From Facklamia sp050409585 (lineage in GTDB: Bacteria > Bacillota > Bacilli > Lactobacillales > Aerococcaceae), in the NCBI RefSeq assembly GCF_050409585.1, contig NZ_JBNUPE010000001.1, forward strand, positions 134,941-198,940: a stretch of 64,000 nucleotides of DNA, read 5' to 3'. Below, in pieces: positions 1 to 8,037 of this stretch (its first letter is position 1; each line of letters starts with the position of its first letter). Under the pieces are notes generated by a model, which was not told the origin of the DNA, did no database searches, and was given only the letters and a program-made list of their open reading frames with translations. A program made the position numbers and the translations under genes.

Positions 1-1141
1 AGCTAGAAGCAATACTTACAGCTATGGCTAAATCAATGGCGGGTTCATCTAAGCGAACCCCTCCAGTCGTTTTAAAAAAAGCATCTTGGTTTTGAACTAA
101 AAGACCACAATGTTTCTCCATGACTGCTAATAAGAGCGATATACGTTGGTACTCTATTCCTGATGCGGTGCGTTTGGCGTTACCAAACACCGTCGGAGTC
201 ATTAATGATTGGATTTCAGCTAATACCGTTCGCGTCCCTTCCATGGCAGCAACAACTGTGGATCCGGTAGCACCTTCTATCCTCTCCTCTAAGAATAACT
301 CTGAGGGGTTGGTTACTTCTACTAAACCTGTATCAATCATTTCAAAGACGCCAATCTCATTGGTAGATCCGTATCGGTTTTTTACAGCCCTTAAGATTCT
401 GAAGCGATTATGTTTTTCACCTTCAAAGTATAAAACCGCATCTACCATATGTTCCAACATTCTAGGTCCCGCTATATTGCCTTCTTTAGTTACATGGCCA
501 ACTATAAAAATAGCAATTTTATGGTCTTTGGCTATTCGCATCAAAATATTAGTCGCTGCCCGTAACTGAGAAACAGATCCCACTAAGCCTTGATTGTCTG
601 GTGATGCCATCGTTTGAATAGAATCGATGACTACGATTTCAGGATTCACTTCTTGAATTTGAGTCACAATATTACCCAAGTCCGTATCAGATAATAAATA
701 AAAATCTTTACCACTTAATGCCAGTCTTTCAGCTCTGAGTTTAATTTGGGTTAAACTTTCTTCACCAGAAACATAAAGGACCCGCTGTTTCAAATTAGCC
801 AAGTGAATGGATACCTGAAGTAATAAAGTCGATTTCCCAATTCCAGGATCGCCTCCAATTAAAACTAAACCACCTGGAACAATTCCCCCGCCTAATACTC
901 GATCGAACTCTCCCATTTTTGTATTAATTCTTTCTTCAACTTGACTTGGAATTTGATCCAATTGAGTGGCTTTGCCGACCATTGATTGTGATGTATGAGT
1001 CAAAGTAGTTGAAGTAGTGGTTGTAGGGACCAATTGTTCTTCCATTTGATTCCAACTGCCACAATTTGGACATTTTCCTAACCACTTAGGTGACTCATAG
1101 CCACAAGCTAAACACTCATACATTACCTTATTTTTTGCCAT
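1..1141 (-). CDS. radA: DNA repair protein RadA, 3' end outside the window
   Basis: RadA is a RecA-like ATPase that helps process recombination intermediates. Reading leftwards from the ATG at 1139-1141, the protein begins MAKNKVMYECLACGYESPKW, with a CxxC...CxxC zinc finger in the first 30 residues. A Walker A motif GGDPGIGKST follows near residue 100, and the RadA signature KNRYGS lies near residue 250. About 380 codons are visible; the Lon-like C-terminal domain is cut by the window edge. A GGAGTG ribosome binding site precedes the start. It sits 12 nt downstream of dut on the same strand, an order (dut near radA) also seen in streptococci. Identification is secure. Confidence 0.95.
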   Translation of the reverse strand, partial: MAKNKVMYECLACGYESPKWLGKCPNCGSWNQMEEQLVPTTTTSTTLTHTSQSMVGKATQLDQIPSQVEERINTKMGEFDRVLGGGIVPGGLVLIGGDPGIGKSTLLLQVSIHLANLKQRVLYVSGEESLTQIKLRAERLALSGKDFYLLSDTDLGNIVTQIQEVNPEIVVIDSIQTMASPDNQGLVGSVSQLRAATNILMRIAKDHKIAIFIVGHVTKEGNIAGPRMLEHMVDAVLYFEGEKHNRFRILRAVKNRYGSTNEIGVFEMIDTGLVEVTNPSELFLEERIEGATGSTVVAAMEGTRTVLAEIQSLMTPTVFGNAKRTASGIEYQRISLLLAVMEKHCGLLVQNQDAFFKTTGGVRLDEPAIDLAIAVSIASS

Positions 1142-1153
1142 TCAATCACTCCC

Positions 1154-1690
1154 TTAACCAGATGACCCAAAACCACCCTGTCGATCACTATTAACTACTT
1201 GATCGTCATCTACTTGTAGAAATTTAGAAAAAATTCCTTGAGCAATCCTTTCACCCTTATGAATGGTTCGATCCTTCAAGCCATAATTAATAAGTTGAAT
1301 ATATATATGTCCTTCATTTTTTTCATTATTATAATAATCTTGATCAATAATACCAATACCATTAGGTAGGGTTGTTTGGTGCTTATAACTTCCCGACGAG
1401 CGATTAACAATCTTCAAATATTCGTTTTCCATCATGTAGGCCTTTAAACCCGTTGGAACTAAAGTAGCCTGCCATAAGTCATCTTCCTTCATGGTTTCCT
1501 GACCCTTAATCATTAAAAAGGTATTATGTATTAAATAATAAACAGACTGTTTCCAAAAGGAAGGAAGTACAACCGTTTCGGCAGCTTCAATGTCATAGCC
1601 AGCTGAGTACTTGGTTTGCCGTTGAGGAATTCGAATCGCTTTATCCTTATACGAACGGATAACTTCAAAGCCCCGATTTTTCTTTTCCAT
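1154..1690 (-). CDS. dut: dUTP diphosphatase (trimeric dUTPase family)
   Basis: Hydrolyses dUTP to dUMP and pyrophosphate, keeping uracil out of DNA and supplying dTMP synthesis. The five dUTPase motifs are visible in order: AGYDIEA, RSSGSYK, GIIDQDYYNN with the catalytic Asp, GERIAQGIF, and the C-terminal RQGGFGSSG. At 178 residues it is longer than the 145-150 residue core because of an insert between motifs 1 and 2, as in streptococcal/enterococcal forms. I take the ATG at 1690; a GTG nine bases upstream (1699) almost touches the ribosome binding site. It ends 12 nt before radA, so the two are probably cotranscribed. Confidence 0.92.
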   Translation of the reverse strand: MEKKNRGFEVIRSYKDKAIRIPQRQTKYSAGYDIEAAETVVLPSFWKQSVYYLIHNTFLMIKGQETMKEDDLWQATLVPTGLKAYMMENEYLKIVNRSSGSYKHQTTLPNGIGIIDQDYYNNEKNEGHIYIQLINYGLKDRTIHKGERIAQGIFSKFLQVDDDQVVNSDRQGGFGSSG

Positions 1691-1811
1691 TTTATTCACA
1701 TCCTTTCATTCCCATGCTAAATAAGCCGTTTATATGAAAACGCTTAATAATATTATACGTGATTCTTTTAGATATATCTATCTTTAATAGTTTTAAATTT
1801 ATCTTATTTCA

Positions 1812-3281
1812 CTAGTCCCATATAGCTTTTTCATCAATCCAAACAGATACTGAGGCTTGATTAACTGGGAAAAATCCTTTTCCTTGCTCATCTAATTCTA
1901 CTTTGCCTGAGTGATTATTTAGATAATCAACATAAATAGCTCCTGCATTCAATTCACCCATACTCATCTCTTTAAAACCTGCCTCACTATTAGTCATCAC
2001 TACTGCTATCCCGTAGGGATGTTCTTGTGTTCCTAGACAAGTCCAGCCTACGGTATTTCGATGGTCAAAGTAATCCACTTGCTCTCCGTAAGTATGATAT
2101 TTTCGCAAGTGTAGTAAAGGATCGATTTGCTCTTGATAGGATGGGGACTTCTCTCCATTTTGTACTCCATAATAATCGCCATAAAAGAGAGTAGGAAGTC
2201 CTTGCTGACGCAAAAGAATTAAAGCATAGGCATGTTGTATAAACCATTCTTCGACTTGAGACTCAAGAGATTGTCCTAGTTGTGTGTCGTGATTATTAAC
2301 AAATGTTACACTGACTAATGGATTGTCCTTAACTAAGCTTCCTGCAAAAATTTTACTTAAATCATACTGATTACCCGCTTGACTGGCTTGGTATAAATTC
2401 ATATGTAAGCCTACATCAAAGAGATCTAACTGATAATTAATCGATTCTAAATAATCTAATTTTTTTTCAAGATCAGGATTCCAATATTCACCAATTAAAT
2501 AAAAATCATCACCTTGTGTAAAATTAATTTCTTCACAGAGTTCTTTTATATAGTGAGAATCAATATGTTTTAATGCATCGAAGCGTAAACCTTTAACTCC
2601 CGTTTCATTCACCATCCATTTTAACCACTGTTTGATATGTTCGTTTACTTCAGGATGAGAAAAATCAATATCAGCAAACATCAGATAGTCATAATTACCA
2701 TAGGTACTATCTACCGATTGATCATCAGCCCAACCTTTTTCGTCGCCTAAAATTAAATAAACACCCTCTTCATTATTAGTCGCATCATAATCAATGCCAC
2801 TAAAATGGTACCAGTGCCATTCAAAATCTGAGTATTTATTCGCTCTACCTGGAAAATAGAAATGGGTCCAACCTTCAATTTCATAAGGATCAGAAATCAT
2901 TTCTTGACGGTTTTCAGGATTCACTTTCATCACATGAAATTTTTCTTTACCATCTGCATAAGCCTTATGATTAATCACAAGATCAGCAATTGGTAGAATA
3001 TCTTTTTGTTTGAGTAATTGAATAGCCTTCAATAAGTCTTCCTTTTTACCATACTTAGTGCGCACATTTCCTGCTTGATCAAACTCGCCCAAATCCCAAA
3101 GATCATAGACTCCATATCCCACATCATTAATAGAAGTGGCTTTACAAAAAGGAGGAAGCCAGATATGATCCACACCTATTTCATACAAGTGATCTACATC
3201 ATTTTGTAAGTTTATCCAATGTTTTCCTTCATTAGGCAGATACCATTCAAAATACTGCATCAATAAGTTATTTTTTTCCAC
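1812..3281 (-). CDS. cytoplasmic alpha-amylase, GH13
   Basis: Endo-acting alpha-1,4-glucan hydrolase of the GH13_5 type. There is no signal peptide; the protein starts MEKNNLLMQYFEWYLP, the usual beginning of intracellular bacterial amylases of about 480-490 residues, so it should act on internal glycogen or imported maltodextrins. The catalytic triad can be placed: nucleophile Asp235 in GLRFDALKH, acid/base Glu265 in LIGEYW, and Asp332 in FVNNHDT. ADLVINH (about 99-105) is conserved region I. It is a single gene, divergent from the peptidase gene at 3494, with no transporter or regulator of maltodextrin use beside it. Confidence 0.9.
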   Translation of the reverse strand: MEKNNLLMQYFEWYLPNEGKHWINLQNDVDHLYEIGVDHIWLPPFCKATSINDVGYGVYDLWDLGEFDQAGNVRTKYGKKEDLLKAIQLLKQKDILPIADLVINHKAYADGKEKFHVMKVNPENRQEMISDPYEIEGWTHFYFPGRANKYSDFEWHWYHFSGIDYDATNNEEGVYLILGDEKGWADDQSVDSTYGNYDYLMFADIDFSHPEVNEHIKQWLKWMVNETGVKGLRFDALKHIDSHYIKELCEEINFTQGDDFYLIGEYWNPDLEKKLDYLESINYQLDLFDVGLHMNLYQASQAGNQYDLSKIFAGSLVKDNPLVSVTFVNNHDTQLGQSLESQVEEWFIQHAYALILLRQQGLPTLFYGDYYGVQNGEKSPSYQEQIDPLLHLRKYHTYGEQVDYFDHRNTVGWTCLGTQEHPYGIAVVMTNSEAGFKEMSMGELNAGAIYVDYLNNHSGKVELDEQGKGFFPVNQASVSVWIDEKAIWD

Positions 3282-3410
3282 TGTACTCTCTCCTTTATAT
3301 ACTCTTCCATTAAAACACAGGACTTAAAAATAGTCACAAATAAGCTCTTAGAGATTCTCATTTAGAATTTAAATTTACCTAATTGCGATATGATTACAAA
3401 TTTTTTAGTT

Positions 3411-3438
3411 TTGTTTTTCGATAGGTTTCCCTTATAAT
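3411..3438 (+). promoter_or_regulatory. sigma-A type promoter for the C39-like peptidase gene
   Basis: TTGTTT at 3411-3416 and TATAAT at 3433-3438 with a 16-nt spacer, about 55 nt before the ATG at 3494. It lies in the 212-nt gap between the divergent amylase and peptidase genes. Confidence 0.55.
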
Positions 3439-3493
3439 TTATGCTATCATAAACAAGAATTTACGGAGTAATGCTCCATTGAGGAGGAAAACC

Positions 3494-4441
3494 ATGCATT
3501 CATTTCAAGACAAAATAAATCGTCTTGCAGCCTTCTTATCCCTTATAACCATCCTATTAAGTCTAAGCTTAACTTTCTACTTAAACCATCTTTCTACAAA
3601 AGAAAATACCAGTCCAGAGAAAGTTACAACATCCAATCAAGCACTAATTAAAAAAAAATTACCGAGTGTAAAAAATGAAACCATTAATGAAGAAACAGCT
3701 ACAGAAGAAGAAAAAATGCTGGCCCTTGAATTAAATAAATATGGTTCCAAAACAGCTTCCATTCAAGATGTTCAAGAATCGATTGCTGATATTATAAGAA
3801 CAGATTATCAAGGAAATATTATGAGTGCTCAACAAGATATTGTACAAGCCATCAATGAGAACCAGATGAGTATTGAAAGAGAAGGAACCCTCTTTCTCCC
3901 TGATCAGCCTTCCTTCGCTAGTAAAAACTCTTATTTACAAATGGATGTTCCATTAATTTTACAAAAGTCACCCCTTTATTCAGACATCGATTATGGCGCT
4001 AGTCAACAAGATACTTTAGGTGACAATGGTTGTGCAATCGTATCTTTAGCCATGGTATATTCTTATCTATCTAACCGATTAGTTGAGCCAGAAGAAGTGC
4101 TTGAATGGTCCGGTCACGATTATTTTTTCGAAAATGAGGGTACCTCCTGGACTATATTTTCAGATTATGCAACCGATCATGGATTTAATTTTTATAATCA
4201 TGGTAATAATTTTTACTCTGCTATGGAAGCTGTCCAAAAAGGCCAAGTGGTGATTGCATCTGTCAAACCTGGTTTCTTTACCGATGTAGGTCACATTATC
4301 GTAATTCGTGGCTATGAACCTGGCTATGTCTATGTTAATGATCCCAATGATAATCCTGAAAAAATGTATAGTTTCCAGCCCATTAATGAGCAAATTTTGC
4401 TAGATGAAGGATTAAACTACTGGTCTTTTTATAATGATTAA
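3494..4441 (+). CDS. membrane-anchored C39-like cysteine peptidase
   Basis: A 315-residue exported protein: one hydrophobic segment at residues 12-30, a charged probably helical linker to about 145, and a Peptidase_C39_2-like papain-fold domain at 150-315. Candidate catalytic residues are Cys180 in GDNGCAIVS, His267 in VGHIIVI and Asp283 in VYVNDPND. In related exported proteins this domain faces the outside; its substrate is unknown. I start at the ATG at 3494 because GAGGAGG (3481-3487) lies 6 nt before it; an in-frame TTG at 3479 overlaps that site. It is followed 43 nt later by the metal exporter. No bacteriocin transporter is nearby, so a bacteriocin-maturation role is not supported. Confidence 0.75.
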   Translation: MHSFQDKINRLAAFLSLITILLSLSLTFYLNHLSTKENTSPEKVTTSNQALIKKKLPSVKNETINEETATEEEKMLALELNKYGSKTASIQDVQESIADIIRTDYQGNIMSAQQDIVQAINENQMSIEREGTLFLPDQPSFASKNSYLQMDVPLILQKSPLYSDIDYGASQQDTLGDNGCAIVSLAMVYSYLSNRLVEPEEVLEWSGHDYFFENEGTSWTIFSDYATDHGFNFYNHGNNFYSAMEAVQKGQVVIASVKPGFFTDVGHIIVIRGYEPGYVYVNDPNDNPEKMYSFQPINEQILLDEGLNYWSFYND

Positions 4442-4484
4442 ATTTAATTTCATAGAAATAAACCGTTAGGAGTTTTCAATCTTT

Positions 4485-5342
4485 ATGAATAATTACAAAC
4501 TCGCTTCCAAAGGTGCAGTGATTGGAATTACAGTTTATTTATTACTGACAACAATCAAGTTAACTACCGCTTCAATCTTTAAAGCAAATTCTTTACAAGC
4601 TGATGGTCTGAATAACTTATCAGACATTATTGCCTCTTCTGCTGTGTGGATTGGATTATATTTAGCAAAGAAGCCTGCTGATCATAACCATAAATTTGGA
4701 CATGAAAAATACGAAATTATATCCAGTTTCATTGTCTCTTTGCTAATGTTCACAATTGGCTTTCAAGTAATTCTTTCAGGAATGAGTCAACTTTTTTCCA
4801 AAGACTATTCACAAACAAGCCAACAAGTTCTTCTTACTACACTTCTTTCAATCGTAATTCTGACTTTAACGAAGTCCTATTTAAAAAAATTAGCCACCCA
4901 ATCAAATTCTGTCGGTTTAAAAGCTACTGCTAAGGATATGCAAGGTGACTTACTTATTTCAATAGCAACTCTTATCGGAAGTTTATGTGTCAGCTGGGGC
5001 TTTCCTATTATCGATACGTTTCTTTCAATTACAGTGGGCATTATTATTATACTGTCTGCCTTTGAAGTCTTTAAAGAATCGACTTTTACTTTATCAGATG
5101 GATTTGACCCTGAAACATTATTAATTTATGAAAAATGTATTCTCTCCCACCCTGATGTGATTGCTATTAATTCCATTCGCGCAAGAATGGCTACACAACT
5201 GATCTATTTAGATGTTACCATTGCTTTAGATCCGAGTATGTCCGTCTATCAATCACATTGTATTACAGAAGAAATCGAAGCTATCTTACAAGATCAATTT
5301 CAAATTAAAGATATCGACATTCATGTTGAACCCTATGAATAA
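4485..5342 (+). CDS. CDF-family cation exporter, probably manganese (MntE-like)
   Basis: A 285-residue cation diffusion facilitator with about six membrane helices and a C-terminal cytoplasmic metallochaperone-like domain (about 205-285). The metal site in helix 2 reads N43-L-S-D47-like (NNLSD) and in helix 5 D151-M-Q-G-D155. Zinc exporters carry His in the helix 5 pair, while the Asn-Asp/Asp-Asp set resembles the streptococcal Mn exporter MntE, so Mn(II) export is inferred. A histidine-rich loop DHNHKFGH follows helix 2. Probably cotranscribed with the peptidase gene upstream. Confidence 0.85.
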   Translation: MNNYKLASKGAVIGITVYLLLTTIKLTTASIFKANSLQADGLNNLSDIIASSAVWIGLYLAKKPADHNHKFGHEKYEIISSFIVSLLMFTIGFQVILSGMSQLFSKDYSQTSQQVLLTTLLSIVILTLTKSYLKKLATQSNSVGLKATAKDMQGDLLISIATLIGSLCVSWGFPIIDTFLSITVGIIIILSAFEVFKESTFTLSDGFDPETLLIYEKCILSHPDVIAINSIRARMATQLIYLDVTIALDPSMSVYQSHCITEEIEAILQDQFQIKDIDIHVEPYE

Positions 5343-5390
5343 ATTAAAGCGGCTGGAACAAAAGGGCTTCTCAGCCGCCTCAAAATTTTC

Positions 5391-5433
5391 AGCGAGCCTA
5401 GATTGGAAAGTGACTTTCCAATCTAGGCTCGCT
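5391..5433. repeat. 21-bp perfect inverted repeat with one-base centre
   Basis: The arms at 5391-5411 and 5413-5433 are exact reverse complements over 21 bases, beginning AGCGAGCCTAGATTGG. One base separates them, so an RNA hairpin would need to open a few pairs for its loop; as DNA it could form a cruciform. The left-reading transposase remnant stops within its right edge (5432-5434). There is no strong T-run on either side, so it is not a textbook terminator. Confidence 0.85.
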
Positions 5434-5665
5434 ACTTTGCGTATTTACGTAGATTATTGACCACAAATATCAGCTTGACTTCGATCTTCACCTTATCTTT
5501 ATCGCAAAGGGGGTGGCGAGTAAAATCTAACTTCGCTTTTTCTTTTCCGTTTACAAGCGCTTCTTAATCGTAACGAGGGCTTCCAGGAAAGTGTCGGCTT
5601 GATCGAAAGACATGGCCTGCTGAATCTCAGGTTGAATCTGTTCGACTATCTCATGAATTCACCTA
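5432..5665 (-). pseudogene. transposase C-terminal fragment (IS1182 / DDE_Tnp_1_6-like)
   Basis: On the minus strand the last readable piece is DFTRHPLCDKDKVKIEVKL followed by IFVVNNLRKYAK and a stop at 5432-5434. This matches the usual transposase ending F.R..LRGKdkv..E..l....NLRKya. An upstream piece in another frame reads QQAMSFDQADTFLEALVTIK. Frameshifts and stops separate them and the catalytic part is missing, so it is a decayed relic. Confidence 0.5.
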
Positions 5666-5820
5666 AACACTATGATTTTCAGGGAATAAACAATCCATTT
5701 TCAGTGACAAGCAATTTTAATTCATAGTATACTGTTGCTACGTAGAAAACCCTCCACAATGGTTTTGTGATTACTACTATTACAACAATAAAAGCTTTCT
5801 TTGTTTATATTTTTAAAGAA

Positions 5821-5860
5821 AAAGTCCGATTAACGATTGTCTCGTTGACCGGACTTTCTT
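5821..5860. terminator. hairpin, possible terminator
   Basis: AAAGTCCG (5821-5828) pairs with CGGACTTT (5850-5857), with inner TAACGA/TCGTTG pairing. It lies between the convergent CDF (plus) and thiolase (minus) units, so it may stop transcription from either side. Confidence 0.5.
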
Positions 5861-5905
5861 TAATTATTCAAGGCTTTTGTCCCAGCCCCTTTATTTTTTG
5901 TAAAA

Positions 5906-7096
5906 TTATGCTCGCGTTCTTTCTATTATGACAGCATTTCCTTGTCCGCCACCTATACATAAGGTCGCTAATCCTCTTTCCACATTACGTATCTTCATTT
6001 CGTGAATCAGTGTGACAAGAATTCTCGCTCCACTACAGCCAATTGGATGCCCTAAAGCAATAGCTCCTCCATTAACATTAATGATTTCGTCCTTAATTCC
6101 TAATTCTCGATTGACTACTAAAGATTGGACTGCGAATGCTTCATTTCCTTCGATTAAATCCATATCTTCAATGGTTAAACCGACATTATTTAAAGCATTT
6201 TGAGTAGCTGGAATAGGTCCTGTTCCCATTAAAGAGGGTTCAACGCCTGCTTTACCTATTGAACGAATACTAGCCATTATTTCTAGTCCTAACTCTTTCG
6301 CTTTACGCTTAGACATTAGGAGTAAGACAGCAGCACCATCATTAATAGTTGAGGAATTGCCTGCAGTCACAGTCCCATTCTCTTTAAAAACTGGCTTCAA
6401 TTTTTCTAAGTCGGCAAGAGTTTGTCCCATGCGAATATTTTCATCCTCTTCAAAAACAACTTCTTGACCACGCTTCATTTGGACAATAGGAATAATTTCT
6501 TGCTTAAACCGACCAGAAGAATAAGCTTTTTCAGCTTTCTTTTGACTGCTTAACGCAAATTCATCTTGTTCTTCGCGACTGATTTGATATTTTTCAGCCA
6601 AGTTTTCAGCGGTTACTCCCATGTGATAACCTTCAAAAGCATCAGTCAAACCATCAAAAACTAAAGTATCCACTACCCTATCATTGCCTAGCTTGGAGCC
6701 CCAGCGATGATTGGAAAGAATATGAGGGGCTTGACTCATATTTTCACAACCCCCCGCCACCACAATTTCATTTTCACCTGTCATAATAGACTGGCTAGCT
6801 AACATAACAGCTTTCATTCCGGATCCGCAAACTTGATTGATAGTTGTAGCAGGTGTTTTGAAACTAATACCAGATTGAATAGCTATTTGACGAGCAACGT
6901 TTTGACCTAAACCTGCGGACAAGACATTTCCCATGAAAACTTCATCAACTAAAGAAGGATCGAGAGTGATATTATCAAGCATCCTTTTGAGTAACTGACT
7001 AGTCATTTCCACTGCCGAAACATCTTTCAAACTGCCGCCAAATCTTCCTATAGCTGTTCGATTTGCTGAAACAATCACTACTTCCTCTAAATTCAT
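5906..7096 (-). CDS. acetyl-CoA C-acetyltransferase (thiolase)
   Basis: Condenses two acetyl-CoA to acetoacetyl-CoA, the first step of the mevalonate route used by Lactobacillales for isoprenoids, or the reverse. At 396 residues it has normal length. The nucleophile is Cys90 in NQVCGSGMKAV. The C-terminal half holds the GHPIGCSG histidine motif and the CIGGGQGNA cysteine motif of biosynthetic thiolases. An AGGAGG site lies before the ATG. It lies 34 nt downstream of the helix-turn-helix protein gene, so they may share a transcript. No other mevalonate gene is nearby. Confidence 0.92.
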   Translation of the reverse strand: MNLEEVVIVSANRTAIGRFGGSLKDVSAVEMTSQLLKRMLDNITLDPSLVDEVFMGNVLSAGLGQNVARQIAIQSGISFKTPATTINQVCGSGMKAVMLASQSIMTGENEIVVAGGCENMSQAPHILSNHRWGSKLGNDRVVDTLVFDGLTDAFEGYHMGVTAENLAEKYQISREEQDEFALSSQKKAEKAYSSGRFKQEIIPIVQMKRGQEVVFEEDENIRMGQTLADLEKLKPVFKENGTVTAGNSSTINDGAAVLLLMSKRKAKELGLEIMASIRSIGKAGVEPSLMGTGPIPATQNALNNVGLTIEDMDLIEGNEAFAVQSLVVNRELGIKDEIINVNGGAIALGHPIGCSGARILVTLIHEMKIRNVERGLATLCIGGGQGNAVIIERTRA

Positions 7097-7129
7097 AAAA
7101 TCCTCCTAAATTTCTTACTGCGAATAAAA

Positions 7130-7948
7130 TTAGCTAAATAACCTTTGCAACCATGACTTTGACTTAATTGATTCGTTTTGTTCATCATCTTCATCCGAAG
7201 AGACTTTCATCGATTGAGCTACTTTATCTTCTATTCCCAGATGTTCAATAGTCTCTATTAAATGATTATTCTTCTTTTCTGTCAAGAGCATTAGCTGCTG
7301 TTGCTGGTCGACTAATTGCAGTAAATCATTAATTTGTTTATTTTTTTCTTTTAGTTCATTAATAAGAACATTTCTTTCTTTTTCATCCTTCAACCATTTT
7401 TCTTTCAGTTGTTCTTTGACAGTCTTTTCAATATAAGTTCTAATGGCTTGTTGCTGTTTTTTTAGATCCGTATCATCTGACATCAGATTTTTTTTTATAG
7501 TATTTGAAGAGCCTTTTTCTTTTACTTCTTCGTTTTCACTTGACTTTTCGTTTTTTGAGTCACGTTCATTTTCAAGGACAATTGAGATTTGCTTCGCCAG
7601 TTCAGGATCATAAGAAAAATCACGCTTGAGTTCTGTCAAATGATCTAGGGATTCAGTATTTTCCTCACCTGGTTTATCTTTTATACTTTCTTCATAATTC
7701 TGACTTTTTTCTTTTGTCACTTCATTTTTATTTTCGGCTTTGGCTTTGACTGTTTCTTCTATTTGAGTGTCAAATGTATCTGTCATAAAAGATTTTAATA
7801 GCTTTTGCTGTTCTTTTGTAAAAACCAATCTGTTTTCTTCATTATACACTTTCTCCTCATTAGGAATCTTTTTTGCATGATAATAGATCAATTGTCGAGT
7901 AACTTCTAATTCATCAGCAAATTCCTGGGCTGTTAAATATTCTTCCAT
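7130..7948 (-). CDS. helix-turn-helix / coiled-coil protein resembling plasmid DUF536 proteins
   Basis: A 272-residue protein starting MEEYLTAQEFADELEVTRQL, a MerR-like helix-turn-helix over residues 1-55. A long acidic, low-complexity Lys/Glu/Asn/Ser region follows (55-190), then a coiled coil ending LLQLVDQQQQLMLL. That Gln-rich tail recalls DUF536-type proteins encoded beside replication genes on lactococcal and staphylococcal plasmids. I use the ATG at 7948 because GGAG precedes it; an in-frame ATG at 7993 has no such site. It sits between dnaB and a thiolase with a terminator hairpin on its upstream side. The function is unknown; DNA binding is inferred from the N-terminus. Confidence 0.6.
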   Translation of the reverse strand: MEEYLTAQEFADELEVTRQLIYYHAKKIPNEEKVYNEENRLVFTKEQQKLLKSFMTDTFDTQIEETVKAKAENKNEVTKEKSQNYEESIKDKPGEENTESLDHLTELKRDFSYDPELAKQISIVLENERDSKNEKSSENEEVKEKGSSNTIKKNLMSDDTDLKKQQQAIRTYIEKTVKEQLKEKWLKDEKERNVLINELKEKNKQINDLLQLVDQQQQLMLLTEKKNNHLIETIEHLGIEDKVAQSMKVSSDEDDEQNESIKSKSWLQRLFS

Positions 7949-8000
7949 ATTATCTCCTCGTATTCTATCTTTCAAATCACTACTCTTTGTCAAATAACAA

Positions 8001-8037
8001 AAGAACCTTTTACTATATTATACAGTAAAAGGTTCTT
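8001..8037. terminator. terminator overlapping the 3' end of dnaB
   Basis: AAGAACCTTTTACT (8001-8014) pairs perfectly with AGTAAAAGGTTCTT (8024-8037), with A- and T-rich flanks on both sides. dnaB stops at 8018, so its last codons (Glu-Pro-Phe-Thr-Val) are part of the stem. It would end the rpl/dnaB transcript before the helix-turn-helix gene. Confidence 0.8.

Larger units (their letters stand above)
5349..5889. repeat. interval bounded by imperfect inverted repeats (possible relic of a mobile element)
   Basis: GCGGCTGGAACAAAAG (5349-5364) and CTTTTGTCCCAGCCCC (5874-5889) are inverted copies matching at 14 of 16 positions. Between them lie a 42-nt near-perfect palindrome (5391-5433), a transposase C-terminal remnant on the minus strand and another hairpin (5821-5857). 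The left repeat also folds on itself (GCGGCTG 5349-5355 with CAGCCGC 5372-5378) and may end the CDF transcript. No intact gene is visible in this gap. Confidence 0.4.

Noticed and set aside
120..569. Open frame of 149 codons on the plus strand
   Set aside because: It lies wholly inside radA, which is read on the other strand with clear motifs; no ribosome binding site or family.
1734..1747. cre-like TGAAAACGCTTAAT between the amylase and dut genes
   Set aside because: It mismatches at the final conserved CA and lies downstream of the amylase, not at its promoter.
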